Notes: a model not told the origin generated them from the letters alone. Positions 7,973 through 16,177 are shown, counted from the stretch's first letter. The stretch is DNA of 48,839 nucleotides from an uncultured Clostridia bacterium (GCA_947624195.1 CANQJH010000009.1:1-48839), one strand, 5' to 3'. Numbers and translations: made by a program.

Positions 7973-8070
7973 TATCATTATGCGAGCATGATTAAATAAA
8001 ATGCTTTGGCATTATGCAAGTATAATTAAAATAAAATACTTTAGCGTTATGCTAGTATGACATTCAAATA
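7973..8070 (+). repeat. Three imperfect tandem repeats between ffh and rpsP
   Basis: A unit of about 35 bp, with core TTATGCnAGTATGATTAAAATAAAAT and CTTTRGC, occurs three times in a row with scattered changes. There is no open frame. It is non-coding filler or a regulatory repeat within the operon. Confidence 0.7.
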
Positions 8071-8131
8071 CTAATACGTTATTAAGTTATTAAATTTAAT
8101 ATAAATAATTTATTTTTTAGGAGGTGAAAAT

Positions 8132-8365
8132 ATGGTAAAAATAAGATTACAAAGAGTAGGAGCAAAAAAAGCACCTTTCTATCACATTGTTGTAGCTGAT
8201 TCAAGAGCATCAAGAGATGGAAAAATAATTGAGCAAATAGGAACTTATGACCCAATGAAAGATCCTGCAGTTATTGTTTTAGACAATGAAAAAGTAGCTA
8301 CATGGATAAAAAATGGAGCTCAACCAACAGACACTGTAAAAGCTTTAATAAACAAAGCAAAATAA
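8132..8365 (+). CDS. rpsP: 30S ribosomal protein bS16
   Basis: 77 residues starting [20 protein letters not shown], the bS16 signature, with DSRASRDGK and EQIGTYDP following. bS16 stabilises the 16S rRNA 5' domain during 30S assembly. AGGAGGTG before ATG 8132. First ribosomal gene of the rpsP-khpA-rimM-trmD-rplS block. Confidence 0.97.
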   Translation: MVKIRLQRVGAKKAPFYHIVVADSRASRDGKIIEQIGTYDPMKDPAVIVLDNEKVATWIKNGAQPTDTVKALINKAK

Positions 8366-8380
8366 GGAGGAGTTATTCAA

Positions 8381-8611
8381 ATGGAAGAAATCCTAAAAAC
8401 AATTATTGAAAATCTTGTTGATAATAAAGACGCTATTTCAATAGAAAAGGTTGAGGGAGACTTCAAGGATGTATACAAGATAAAAGTAGACCAATCAGAA
8501 ATGGGTAAAATTATTGGAAAACAAGGCAAAATAGCACAAGCTATTAGAACAATTGCAAAATCATTGGCAGCAAAAGACAAAAAGAGAATTGATGTAGAAT
8601 TTGTAGATTAG
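8381..8611 (+). CDS. khpA: KH-domain RNA-binding protein KhpA
   Basis: Small KH protein (76 residues) with the GxxG loop in MGKIIGKQGKIAQAIRTI. KhpA pairs with KhpB in Gram-positives and acts as an RNA chaperone linked to cell elongation. It lies between rpsP and rimM as in most Firmicutes, 15 nt after rpsP with a GGAGGAG site. Confidence 0.92.
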   Translation: MEEILKTIIENLVDNKDAISIEKVEGDFKDVYKIKVDQSEMGKIIGKQGKIAQAIRTIAKSLAAKDKKRIDVEFVD

Positions 8612-8641
8612 CAAAAATTAATTATTGGAGGAAATAATAAT

Positions 8642-9112
8642 TTGGACGAAAAGATGGAACTTGGCAAAATAGTTAATACATTTGGCCTAAAAGGTGAACT
8701 TAAAGTATATCCATATGTTGATTATATACCAAAAGTAAAAAATGTTTACATAAATGGTAAGCCAATGGAAATTGAAAGAGCCAGAAACCAAAAAAACATT
8801 GTTGTTATTAAGTTAAAGGGAATAGACACGATTGAGCAAGCAGAAGGCCTAAAAAATGCAATGATAGAGATGGAAAGGGACGATGCTCCAGAACTTCCAG
8901 AAGGCACATATTATATATCTGATTTAATTGGATTTGATGTATATACAGATGAAGGAGAGCTTTTAGGAAAACTAGATGATATATTTACTACAGGAGCCAA
9001 TGATGTTTATCAAGTCGGAAAAATATTATTACCCGCAATAAAAGATGTTATCAAACAAATAGATACACAAAACAAAAAGATAGTAGTTCACATACTAAAA
9101 GGATTAATTTAG
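8642..9112 (+). CDS. rimM: 16S rRNA processing protein RimM
   Basis: RimM helps mature the 30S head and binds uS19. N-terminal beta barrel LGKIVNTFGLKGELKVYPY and C-terminal PRC-barrel part YYISDLIGFDVYTDEGELLG, followed by VYQVGKILLPAIKDVI. Start is TTG 8642, chosen because TTGGAGGAA lies 9 nt upstream and no ATG fits. 156 residues, slightly short but complete. Confidence 0.94.
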   Translation: MDEKMELGKIVNTFGLKGELKVYPYVDYIPKVKNVYINGKPMEIERARNQKNIVVIKLKGIDTIEQAEGLKNAMIEMERDDAPELPEGTYYISDLIGFDVYTDEGELLGKLDDIFTTGANDVYQVGKILLPAIKDVIKQIDTQNKKIVVHILKGLI

Positions 9113-9207
9113 ACAATTGTGACAAAATGAGTCTTACAGTTAATTGCTAAAAATTGATTATAGAATTAATTATCAAAGATTAATTAGAACTAGAAAGGCA
9201 AACAAAT

Positions 9208-9918
9208 ATGAAATTTGATGTGCTTACACTATTTCCAGAAATGTTTGAAACATTACAATATAGCATTATTGGAAAAGCCGTTGAAAATAATTTAATAGAT
9301 ATTAATTTAATAAATATTAGAGATTTTTCGCAAGATAAACACAAGCATGTTGATGACACACCTTATGGAGGCGGAGCAGGAATGCTTATCAAACCTGACG
9401 TTGTATATGATGCATATAATTCTGTAAAAACAGAAAATGCCAAAGTCATATATTTGTCGCCAAAGGGAAAATTGTTAGATCAAGAAATTGCCAGAAATCT
9501 AGCAAAAGAAAAACATTTAATATTATTATGTGGACACTATGAGGGTATAGACCAAAGAGTTTTAGATGAAATTGTAGATGAAGAAATTTCAATTGGAGAC
9601 TATGTACTTACTGGAGGAGAGTTACCTGCAATGGTACTAATTGATACAGTTAGTAGGTATGTAGACGGGGTCTTAAGCGAAGATTCAACAGTAGAAGAAT
9701 CTTTCTCAGAAGATAGTCAAAATCTTTTGGAATATCCAGCATATACAAGGCCACTAGAATTTAGAGGCAAACAAGTACCAGATGTTCTTACTTCAGGAAA
9801 TCATCAAGAAATAGATAAATGGAGAAAAGAACAGTCATTAATAATAACTTACAAAAAAAGACCAGAGCTTTTAGATGAAAAACAAAAAGCCGAGGCAGAA
9901 AAATTACTCAAAGAGTAA
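9208..9918 (+). CDS. trmD: tRNA (guanine-N1-)-methyltransferase TrmD
   Basis: TrmD makes m1G37 in tRNAs reading CNN and GGG codons and so protects against +1 frameshifting. Motifs: [11 protein letters not shown] at the start, [11 protein letters not shown], the SAM trefoil-knot stretch [13 protein letters not shown] with [16 protein letters not shown], and the C-terminal domain with WRKEQSL. 236 residues, normal length. Notable context: m1G37 loss is a classical cause of +1 shifts, and this window contains three +1 sites, but this gene looks intact. Confidence 0.97.
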   Translation: MKFDVLTLFPEMFETLQYSIIGKAVENNLIDINLINIRDFSQDKHKHVDDTPYGGGAGMLIKPDVVYDAYNSVKTENAKVIYLSPKGKLLDQEIARNLAKEKHLILLCGHYEGIDQRVLDEIVDEEISIGDYVLTGGELPAMVLIDTVSRYVDGVLSEDSTVEESFSEDSQNLLEYPAYTRPLEFRGKQVPDVLTSGNHQEIDKWRKEQSLIITYKKRPELLDEKQKAEAEKLLKE

Positions 9919-9938
9919 TTAAAAGAAAGGAGATTATC

Positions 9939-10631
9939 ATGGACATTATTAAATCTATTGAACATGAACAATTAAAAAGCAAAGTTCCTAATATAAAAGT
10001 TGGTGATACTATTAGAGTACATCAAAGAATAAAAGAAGGAAATAGACAAAGAATACAAGTCTTTGAAGGAACTGTAATTAAAAAACAAAACGGCGGATTA
10101 AATGAAACATTTACCGTTAGAAGAATATCTTATGGAGTAGGAGTTGAAAAAACATTTTTATTACACTCTCCATTAGTAGAGAAAGTTGAATTAGTAAGAG
10201 TAGGAAAGGCTAGAAGAGCAAAGCTATATTATCTAAGAGAAAAATTAGGTAAGTCAGCTAAGACTAAAGAAGATGTTGGTGCAAATCTAAACAGAGAAGA
10301 CTTAGTTATAAAGGAAGAAGTTCCAGAAGCTACTGAAGAGGTAGTTGAGGAAACAGTTGAAAATGCTGTAGAAGAGCCAGCAGAAGCAGTAGCTGAGACA
10401 GCTTCAGCAGAGCCAGTAGAAACTGCTAAAGAAGAAGTAGTAGATACTGTATCTGAAAAACCAGTAGAAACTGCTAAAGAAGAGGTAGTAGATACTGTAT
10501 CTGAAAAACCAGTAGAAACTGCTAAGGAAGAAGTAGTAGACACTGTTTCAGAAGAAAAAGTAGAAACTACTGTAGAACAACCAGTTAAAGAAGATAAGGC
10601 TGAAGAAAAAGAAGAGCCAAAAGCTGAATAA
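9939..10631 (+). CDS. rplS: 50S ribosomal protein bL19 with a long acidic repeat tail
   Basis: Residues 1-112 are a normal bL19 ([49 protein letters not shown]). A further ~115 residues rich in Glu, Val and Thr follow, including three near-identical 16-residue repeats of the type [16 protein letters not shown]. bL19 sits at the 30S-50S interface; the tail would be disordered and strongly acidic. There is no frameshift: the tail is in frame and ends at a clean stop before a terminator. AAAGGAG before ATG 9939. Confidence 0.95.
   Translation: MDIIKSIEHEQLKSKVPNIKVGDTIRVHQRIKEGNRQRIQVFEGTVIKKQNGGLNETFTVRRISYGVGVEKTFLLHSPLVEKVELVRVGKARRAKLYYLREKLGKSAKTKEDVGANLNREDLVIKEEVPEATEEVVEETVENAVEEPAEAVAETASAEPVETAKEEVVDTVSEKPVETAKEEVVDTVSEKPVETAKEEVVDTVSEEKVETTVEQPVKEDKAEEKEEPKAE
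10413..10556 (+). repeat. Three 48-bp coding repeats in the rplS tail
   Basis: Units start at 10413, 10461 and 10509, each coding a 16-residue repeat beginning PVETAKEE. Differences are mostly third-base changes, so the protein repeat is kept while the DNA drifts. Confidence 0.85.
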
Positions 10632-10640
10632 TAAATAACT

Positions 10641-10705
10641 AAACAAAGTTATAAAACTTTGTTTACATTATAAAAACTGTCATAGATTAACTTTCTATGA
10701 CAGTT
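10641..10705. terminator. Two hairpins between convergent genes, likely bidirectional terminator
   Basis: AAACAAAGTT (10641-10650) pairs with AACTTTGTTT (10655-10664). A second stem, ACTGTCATAGA (10676-10686) with TCTATGACAGT (10694-10704), is followed by TTATTTTAT. It lies between rplS (+) and the kinase gene (-). Confidence 0.75.
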
Positions 10706-10742
10706 TATTTTATATGTTTTTCCTATTTTTTGTACAGTTTAT

Positions 10743-11579
10743 TTATGCATGTATTCCTATTTTTCTCATATAGTTTATATATGAATTATCAATTTTGCTC
10801 CAGATGTCAATCTCATTATCTAAAAATTTATAATCTAATTTTTGATTTTCCAAATTTTCATATTCCTTTATTATCTCATCTCTAAAGGCTTTAGGGCAGG
10901 TTCTACTCATAATACGAGAGATATCAAAGTATTTGTTGCCAAAACCTCCAAAACCAAAATCTATGATTGCACAAACATTGTTATTTTCATCTAAAAGTAC
11001 ATTGCTTAAATTTAAATCTCCATGAACTAAGCAATTATTATCCTTTTTTGAAAATTCATCATATTTCCAAAAAACTTTATCTTTTGGATCAACATGATAG
11101 TTTAAAAGCTCATTCAAAAAGTCTGTAAGATTATGCCCAATATTATCTGTTGAAAAAATCTTGTTTTTATCAAATTTAATATTATGTAGTTCAAACATAA
11201 ATTTAGCAATATCATTTGAAATATTTTTTAATTGCTCATCTGAAAGCTCATTTATTTTATCAGCTAAAACCGTACCTTCAATTTTTTTATGAATACTGAA
11301 AGGTCTACCATTGTCAAAATTTAATTTTAAATCAGCAGTTTCAAAATCAGTCTTACCATGTATGTAACTTGCAAAATCGCAATCTTTTACAATAGTTCTA
11401 GCCCAAAAGTCATCTCTCGGAAATCTAAAAAAGAAGTTTCCGTTATCTGTTTGAACTTCATAAACAATATTAGTCCAACCTGTAGAAATTTGTTCAGTAT
11501 GTAGTATCTGTTTATCTTTTAAAGAATTTTTTATTATTTCGTCAAAATCTTCATCTAATGAAAAGTAATTTTTAATCAT
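10743..11579 (-). CDS. Aminoglycoside/choline-kinase-like phosphotransferase
   Basis: 278 residues of the APH/choline kinase fold: N-lobe with TGWTNIVYEVQTDNGNFFFR, the catalytic loop LVHGDLNLSNVLL (about 190-202) and the metal-binding IIDFGFGG (about 210-217). These enzymes phosphorylate small molecules such as aminoglycosides, choline, homoserine or sugars; the substrate cannot be told from sequence. AGAGGT lies before the ATG at 11579. It may be cotranscribed with deoD, which lies upstream on the same strand 105 nt away. No resistance role should be assumed. Confidence 0.75.
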   Translation of the reverse strand: MIKNYFSLDEDFDEIIKNSLKDKQILHTEQISTGWTNIVYEVQTDNGNFFFRFPRDDFWARTIVKDCDFASYIHGKTDFETADLKLNFDNGRPFSIHKKIEGTVLADKINELSDEQLKNISNDIAKFMFELHNIKFDKNKIFSTDNIGHNLTDFLNELLNYHVDPKDKVFWKYDEFSKKDNNCLVHGDLNLSNVLLDENNNVCAIIDFGFGGFGNKYFDISRIMSRTCPKAFRDEIIKEYENLENQKLDYKFLDNEIDIWSKIDNSYINYMRKIGIHA

Positions 11580-11652
11580 TTTTACCTCTTAATTTTTGAT
11601 ATTTTTTATGAATTATTTAAATTTATTAGTATTATCCAATTTGCAATTTTAA

Positions 11653-11683
11653 TTAAATTTTAACGTTTGTATCTAACATCTTA
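11653..11683 (-). repeat. Partial second copy of the deoD 3' end
   Basis: Just after the deoD stop, about 24-27 bp repeat the end of the gene with few changes. Read on the minus strand it encodes LDTNVKI-stop next to the true end LDTTVKI-stop. Confidence 0.7.
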
Positions 11684-11684
11684 A

Positions 11685-12404
11685 TTAGATTTTAACTGTT
11701 GTATCTAATGCAAGTCTTATCATATTATCCAAAGACTGTTCTCTATCTTTACTAGAAATCTCATCTGTCTTATAACGAGAATCCACTACAGTTAGCAGAC
11801 AGGCAGCTTTTTTGTGTAAGTATTTAGCAGTATAGAAAAGAGCAAAAGACTCCATCTCTGCACCGATTATGTTTAAATCTTGTGGAAAACCAGCAGTAAA
11901 TTTATCAAAATCTTTAACATAGTAATCAAAAATTTCAGAACAAATTATATTGCCTTTTATTAATTTAATATTTTCTTCACGAGCTGTTTGCTCGATTAAA
12001 CTATTTAAATCTTTATCCGCACTAATTGTATGGCAATCTTCGCCAGTTAGAGCAGAAGCAAAATTACCAGGAGTATAACTATTATCAACTAAAACTGTAT
12101 CTAAAAGCTCAATTTCAGGTTTGTATATTCCGCAAGAACCTATACGAATAATATTTTCTACATTATACATCTTGTACAGTTCATAGCAGTATATTCCCAT
12201 ACTTGGCATACCCATACCAGAAGCAAAAACGGTAAGTTCCTTACCATTATATTTACCAGTATATCCATACATATTTCTAACAGAATTAATTAATTTCACA
12301 TCAGTCAAAAAATGGTCTGCAATGTACTTGGCTCTAAGTGGGTCACCAGGCATTAAAACAGTTTTTGCAATATCACCAATTTTAGCTTCATTATGTGGTG
12401 TCAT
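11685..12404 (-). CDS. deoD: Purine-nucleoside phosphorylase, DeoD type
   Basis: DeoD splits purine (deoxy)nucleosides with phosphate to base and (deoxy)ribose 1-phosphate in nucleoside salvage. Motifs: MTPHNEAKIGDIAKTVLMPG at the start, FASGMGMPSMGIYCYEL, RIGSCG, and the C-terminal GAEMESFALF and DSRYKTDE. The start at 12404 follows AAAGGGA; a longer frame adds 11 residues unlike the family. 239 residues, normal. The gene is followed by a tandem partial copy of its own 3' end. Confidence 0.95.
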   Translation of the reverse strand: MTPHNEAKIGDIAKTVLMPGDPLRAKYIADHFLTDVKLINSVRNMYGYTGKYNGKELTVFASGMGMPSMGIYCYELYKMYNVENIIRIGSCGIYKPEIELLDTVLVDNSYTPGNFASALTGEDCHTISADKDLNSLIEQTAREENIKLIKGNIICSEIFDYYVKDFDKFTAGFPQDLNIIGAEMESFALFYTAKYLHKKAACLLTVVDSRYKTDEISSKDREQSLDNMIRLALDTTVKI

Positions 12405-12527
12405 AAAATCATATCCCTTCTTTCTAAAGTTGCACATAGAAATGAAAGATTATTTTCTTTCAAACTAAATTCCTCAATAAAGTTTTAATTATTATATATC
12501 TTAATACGTGTTAAGTCAAGAAAAATG

Positions 12528-12555
12528 GAAAATTGCATAACGAAAATTGCATAAC
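12528..12555 (+). repeat. Perfect 14-bp tandem duplication
   Basis: GAAAATTGCATAAC occurs twice head to tail (12528-12541, 12542-12555) in the divergent intergenic region between deoD and the small pilin-like gene. Too short to assign a role; it could be a regulator half-site pair. Confidence 0.75.
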
Positions 12556-12628
12556 CAATATCTAATTTAAAGAACATATCCCGATTTAGAAAAAATATCA
12601 AGAACTTTTAGAATTTGTCAATAAACAC

Positions 12629-12657
12629 TTGTCCTAAAATATTGTAAATGGTATAAT
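12629..12657 (+). promoter_or_regulatory. Promoter for the small pilin-like gene and rsmE
   Basis: TTGTCC (12629-12634), 17-bp spacer, TATAAT (12652-12657). Confidence 0.7.
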
Positions 12658-12701
12658 AATCATAACCTAAAATTTTATATTAATTGGAAGAGGATAGAAA
12701 T

Positions 12702-12920
12702 ATGAAAAGCGAGAGAGGAATAACCTTGGTGGTTTTATCAATAACGATTATTATTTTGTCTATAATAACATATGTAACAATTAGACAATTTAGTTCTAAT
12801 GATTCTGATTTAATGGAAATAACTGATGAAAACTATAAGCAACGAAATATGGTAGAAAAAGAAAAGGAAAAAATGAGTAATGTTATGGATTCTTTAGAAG
12901 AAGAGTGGGGTTTATCTTAA
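12702..12920 (+). CDS. Small pilin-like membrane protein, 72 residues
   Basis: Begins MKSERGITLVVLSITIIILS, a basic leader followed by Gly and one hydrophobic helix like the other pilin-like proteins of this window, again with no Glu at position 5. The remaining ~45 residues are charged and helical (MVEKEKEKMSNVMDSLEEEW). GAAGAGGA lies 7 nt before ATG 12702. The stop is one base before the rsmE start, so translation is coupled. It is probably an anchored helix-only minor subunit; function unknown. Confidence 0.7.
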   Translation: MKSERGITLVVLSITIIILSIITYVTIRQFSSNDSDLMEITDENYKQRNMVEKEKEKMSNVMDSLEEEWGLS

Positions 12921-12921
12921 G

Positions 12922-13650
12922 ATGTATAATTTTTTTGTCAATACCAATCAAATTGAAAATAATAAAGCTAAAATATTTGGGCAAGATGCCAAACATATAA
13001 CTTCTGTTCTAAGACTTAGAAAAGGAGATGAAATCTATATAAGCGATAAAGATACAGCTATCAAATACTTATCAAGAATAGAAATTATACAAAAAGATGA
13101 AGTTAGTTGCATTTTACTAAATGAGGTTGATTCAACAGAATCAAAGATTCAAGTGACTTTATTTCAAGGACTTCCTAAATCAGATAAAATGGAATATATA
13201 ATACAAAAGTCGGTAGAACTTGGAGTGCATGAGATAGTTCCTGTGAATATGAAAAATTGCATAGCTAAAATAAAAGACGAAGACAAAAAATTACAAAGGT
13301 GGCAAGCAATATCAGAAGCAGCTGCAAAACAAAGCAAGAGAAATATAATTCCCCAAATAGCAAGGCTTCAAAGTATTGATGACATATGTAATCAAGTTAA
13401 AAATTTTGATTTAGTTATAGTTGCTTATGAAGATGAGAAGAAAACCAACATAAAACAAATATTAAGCAAATATAAAAAATGCGAAAAAATTGCTATAGTA
13501 GTTGGACCCGAAGGTGGAATAAGTCAAAAAGAAATTGATATCCTGATAGCCTCAGGAGCTCAAATGGCTAGCTTGGGGAAAAGAATTTTAAGAACAGAGA
13601 CAGCGCCACTCGCTATGTTAAGCATGATAATGTATGAATTGGAATTTTAA
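12922..13650 (+). CDS. rsmE: 16S rRNA m3U1498 methyltransferase RsmE
   Basis: RsmE is a SPOUT-fold methyltransferase acting on U1498 of the assembled 30S. Motifs: DAKHITSVLRLRKGDEI at the N-terminal PUA-like part, YIIQKSVELGVHEIVPV, the knot region VVGPEGGISQKEID and LGKRILRTETAPLAML. 242 residues, normal. It starts directly after the small pilin-like gene. The last 40 bp are repeated downstream (see repeat at 13610). Confidence 0.96.
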   Translation: MYNFFVNTNQIENNKAKIFGQDAKHITSVLRLRKGDEIYISDKDTAIKYLSRIEIIQKDEVSCILLNEVDSTESKIQVTLFQGLPKSDKMEYIIQKSVELGVHEIVPVNMKNCIAKIKDEDKKLQRWQAISEAAAKQSKRNIIPQIARLQSIDDICNQVKNFDLVIVAYEDEKKTNIKQILSKYKKCEKIAIVVGPEGGISQKEIDILIASGAQMASLGKRILRTETAPLAMLSMIMYELEF

Positions 13651-13697
13651 ATATCGCTATGTTAAGTATGATAATGTATGAATTAGAATTTTAAATA
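13610..13697 (+). repeat. Tandem 44-bp duplication of the rsmE 3' end
   Basis: Copy 1 (13610-13653) contains the last codons and stop of rsmE; copy 2 (13654-13697) repeats it with two changes. Both changes are silent with respect to rsmE (AGC/AGT and TTG/TTA). Copy 2 has no gene body in front of it. Confidence 0.85.
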
Positions 13698-13703
13698 GAA
13701 GTT

Positions 13704-13743
13704 AAAGGAGGATGTGTTAGATATTATCTAGCATAATTGTAAA
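13704..13743 (+). promoter_or_regulatory. Distant SD plus hairpin before the start at 13744
   Basis: AAAGGAGG (13704-13711) is 32 nt before ATG 13744. Between them GTTAGAT (13716-13722) pairs with ATCTAGC (13726-13732), 7 bp with one G-U. Folding cuts the SD-to-start distance to about 15 nt. Confidence 0.5.
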
Positions 13744-14244
13744 ATGGAAGAGAAAAATGAAGTACCTGATACAAACAAATTGATAGACCCTAAAACGTTA
13801 AAAATGGACCAGTTAGAAACTATAAAAAATGAAATTAAGAAAAATAAAAAATCAAATAGCTCAAAAAATAAGAAAAAAATAAAATACAAAGAAATATTAA
13901 AAAATACCATAGTTTTTATTTTTATTCAAATATACTTTATAATACTTATGATTGGAAGCTATCAAATAAGTGCAATTCGATTTATAACAGATTTAAAGGT
14001 AATAATTTTATTAGAAGCTATTTTGTCTATAGTATTATTTGAAATAGCATACAAAAAAGACAGTGCAACTATAGCCTTCCATGGGCTTGAAGTACTTGGA
14101 ATGGGAATAGCAACAGTCGTTATATTAGACTTGTATAATAGACAAAGCGGTTATTTGAATTTAGTTTTTGTGGGAATAATCACTGCATTTTTAGTTTATT
14201 ATGTTATAAAAATGTTATTTGTATTATTTAAAAAGAAAAAATAA
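13744..14244 (+). CDS. Four-helix membrane protein, 166 residues, unknown
   Basis: A charged cytoplasmic N-terminus (about 1-55, Lys/Asn-rich) is followed by four hydrophobic segments (about 56-75, 85-103, 112-128, 137-157) and a KKKK end, suggesting both ends are inside. I do not recognise the family. The only good SD is unusually far upstream with a hairpin between. It lies between rsmE and rpoZ without a clear promoter of its own. Confidence 0.65.
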   Translation: MEEKNEVPDTNKLIDPKTLKMDQLETIKNEIKKNKKSNSSKNKKKIKYKEILKNTIVFIFIQIYFIILMIGSYQISAIRFITDLKVIILLEAILSIVLFEIAYKKDSATIAFHGLEVLGMGIATVVILDLYNRQSGYLNLVFVGIITAFLVYYVIKMLFVLFKKKK

Positions 14245-14299
14245 ATGATTAGTTAAAAAGTTAAATTCTATATAAGAAAAAATAAATTTGATGTAATGT

Positions 14300-14328
14300 T
14301 TGACTTTGATATAAAAAAATGTTAAAAT
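14300..14328 (+). promoter_or_regulatory. Promoter for rpoZ
   Basis: TTGACT (14300-14305), 17-bp spacer, TAAAAT (14323-14328), 34 bp before ATG 14362. Confidence 0.75.
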
Positions 14329-14361
14329 GGTAGTTATATTAAGGGGAAAGGAAGTAAATTT

Positions 14362-14664
14362 ATGATAGTAAAACCAACTGTTGTTGAATTGCTTGAAAAA
14401 GCCGAAAATAGATATAGCCTAGTTATCGCTACTGCAAAAAGAGCTAGACAAATTGCAAGGGGAAGTAAACCAATGACTAATAAGGAAGATGTGTCTCCTG
14501 TAACTCTTGCAGCAGATGAAATAGAAGAAGATAAGGTAAAAATTTATAATGAAAATCAATGGGATGAAGAATTAAAGGAAAGAGAAAATGAAAAAAGCAA
14601 TATAGAAACCAATACTGTAGAAAATAATCAAGTTTCAGATAATAGCAGTATAGAGCAACAATAA
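14362..14664 (+). CDS. rpoZ: RNA polymerase omega subunit
   Basis: 100 residues with the omega core: NRYSLVIATAKRARQIA followed by PVTLAADEIEEDKVKI. Omega helps fold and hold the beta' subunit. The last 30 residues are an acidic, Asn-rich tail (ENEKSNIETNTVENN) not needed in the family. GGGGAAAGGAAG lies before ATG 14362. The neighbouring P-loop kinase gene replaces the gmk usually found before rpoZ. Confidence 0.92.
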   Translation: MIVKPTVVELLEKAENRYSLVIATAKRARQIARGSKPMTNKEDVSPVTLAADEIEEDKVKIYNENQWDEELKERENEKSNIETNTVENNQVSDNSSIEQQ

Positions 14665-14685
14665 AAGATAGATAAAGAGGTGTAT

Positions 14686-15243
14686 ATGAAGAAGCATATA
14701 ATTTCAATTTCTGGTGATTTAGCAAGTGGAAAAGGAGTAGTTTCATCTTTATTAAAAGAAAAGCTAAATTATGATATTTATAGAAATGGCACATATTTCA
14801 GACAGCTTGCTAAAGAAAAAGGTATGGATGTAACAAGTTTTGGTGAATATGTTGAAAAACATCCTGAAATAGATAGACAAATTGAAAATAGTGCTTCAGA
14901 GTATGCTAAAGTACATGATAATTTTATTATTGACGCTAGGCTAGGTTGGTATGCAGTTCCTGAATCGTTTAAGGTTTATTTAAAAGTAGACATAGATGTA
15001 GCAGCTAAAAGAGCTTTTTTGGATGACAATAGAAAAGATACCGAAAACTTTAACACTGTAGAAGAGCAAAAAGAAGATATGATAAAAAGATTTAACTTAG
15101 AAAATAAAAGGTATCTTAAATTGTACGGAGTGGACAAAGCTGATATGTCCAATTATGATTTAGTAATTGATACGTCAGATATATTGCCAGAGCAAGTAGC
15201 AGACAAGATAGAAGAACAGTACAAAAAATGGTTAGAAGAGTAA
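14686..15243 (+). CDS. P-loop nucleotide kinase, cytidylate-kinase-like
   Basis: 186 residues starting MKKHIISISGDLASGKGVVS; GDLASGKG is a P-loop of the short CMP-kinase type. Later RNGTYFRQLAKEKGMD and DARLGWYAVPESFKVYL resemble the archaeal/short-form cytidylate kinases rather than the long bacterial Cmk. AGAGGTG precedes ATG 14686; a GTG at 14680 would overlap that SD. Probably cotranscribed with rpoZ, 21 nt after it. CMP is the likely substrate, but related AAA_33 kinases act on other nucleotides. Confidence 0.75.
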   Translation: MKKHIISISGDLASGKGVVSSLLKEKLNYDIYRNGTYFRQLAKEKGMDVTSFGEYVEKHPEIDRQIENSASEYAKVHDNFIIDARLGWYAVPESFKVYLKVDIDVAAKRAFLDDNRKDTENFNTVEEQKEDMIKRFNLENKRYLKLYGVDKADMSNYDLVIDTSDILPEQVADKIEEQYKKWLEE

Positions 15244-15252
15244 ATTAAATAT

Positions 15253-15280
15253 GGGGGCTAATTTCGATTAGTCTCTTTTT
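15253..15280 (+). terminator. Intrinsic terminator
   Basis: GGGGGCTAAT, a stable TTCG tetraloop, ATTAGTCTC, then TTTTT. Confidence 0.8.
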
Positions 15281-15376
15281 GTTTTGTTATATTAAAGTAA
15301 AATTTTCTAACAATGAATTTAATAGTTTAATAGCTTAGTTTTGATAAATTTAAGTAATAGCATAGAGTGATTTAAT

Positions 15377-16069
15377 TTGAAAATTTTAATAATTAGTAGG
15401 AGGTACATAAAAATTAAATACAACATACAAGAAATAAAAGATACGAATCTTGAATATCCATATCTTTTATCAGAAATTAAAGATAAACCCAAAACATTAT
15501 ATGTAGTAGGAAATGCAAAACTATTACATAGAAAATCTATTGCAATAGTGGGAAGTAGAGACTGCACAAATTATGGGGCTAAAGTTTCTGAAAAATTAGC
15601 GTATAATTTGTCTAAGCAAAATATAATTATAGTAAGCGGTCTGGCAAGAGGAATAGATACATATGCTCACATTGGTTGCCTTAAAGCAGGAGGCAAAACA
15701 ATTGCAGTTGTAGCACATGGATTAGATATGATTTATCCAAAGGATAATAGAGACTTAGCTATTAAAATTGTATCAAGTGGTGGGGCTATTATTAGTGAAT
15801 ATCCTGTAGGAGAAAAGCCACTTGCTTGGCATTTCCCTGAAAGAAATAGGATAATAAGTGGCATATCTCAAGGGATAGTAGTTGTTGAAGCCAAAGAAAA
15901 GAGCGGAGCACTTATTACAGCTAATTTATCTCTTGAATATGGAAGAAGGGTGTTTGCGGTTCCGGGAAATATTTTTTCGGAAAATTCAAAAGGTACTAAT
16001 AAACTGATTAAAATAGGTGCTGAAGTAATTACAGAAGATTTAAATATTATTGATTTAAATTTGTTTTAG
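15377..16069 (+). CDS. dprA: DNA-processing protein DprA/Smf
   Basis: DprA loads RecA on incoming single-stranded DNA. Rossmann core motifs: IAIVGSRDCTNYG (about 54-66), VSGLARGIDTYAHIG, GLDMIYPKDN, SEYPVGEKPLAWHFPERNRI, and the GALITANLSLEYGR loop. At about 218-230 residues it has neither the N-terminal SAM nor the C-terminal winged-helix domain. The start is odd: TTG 15377 has no SD, while a perfect AGGAGG (15398-15403) lies inside the frame, 9 nt before ATT 15413, where family members begin (IKYNIQEI). Translation probably starts at AUU 15413, as in infC of other bacteria. Confidence 0.92.
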   Translation: MKILIISRRYIKIKYNIQEIKDTNLEYPYLLSEIKDKPKTLYVVGNAKLLHRKSIAIVGSRDCTNYGAKVSEKLAYNLSKQNIIIVSGLARGIDTYAHIGCLKAGGKTIAVVAHGLDMIYPKDNRDLAIKIVSSGGAIISEYPVGEKPLAWHFPERNRIISGISQGIVVVEAKEKSGALITANLSLEYGRRVFAVPGNIFSENSKGTNKLIKIGAEVITEDLNIIDLNLF

Positions 16070-16177
16070 ATGTTGTAATATTGAAATATTTGTAATATAA
16101 TATAGTTATCGATTTACCTAATAGTGTAAAGAAATTTATAAAAAAATAGAACTAAATTTACCCTTTAGGAGGTATAT

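Noticed and set aside
10743-11579. Aminoglycoside resistance gene
   Set aside because: The fold is shared by many small-molecule kinases; nothing ties it to antibiotics or to a mobile element.
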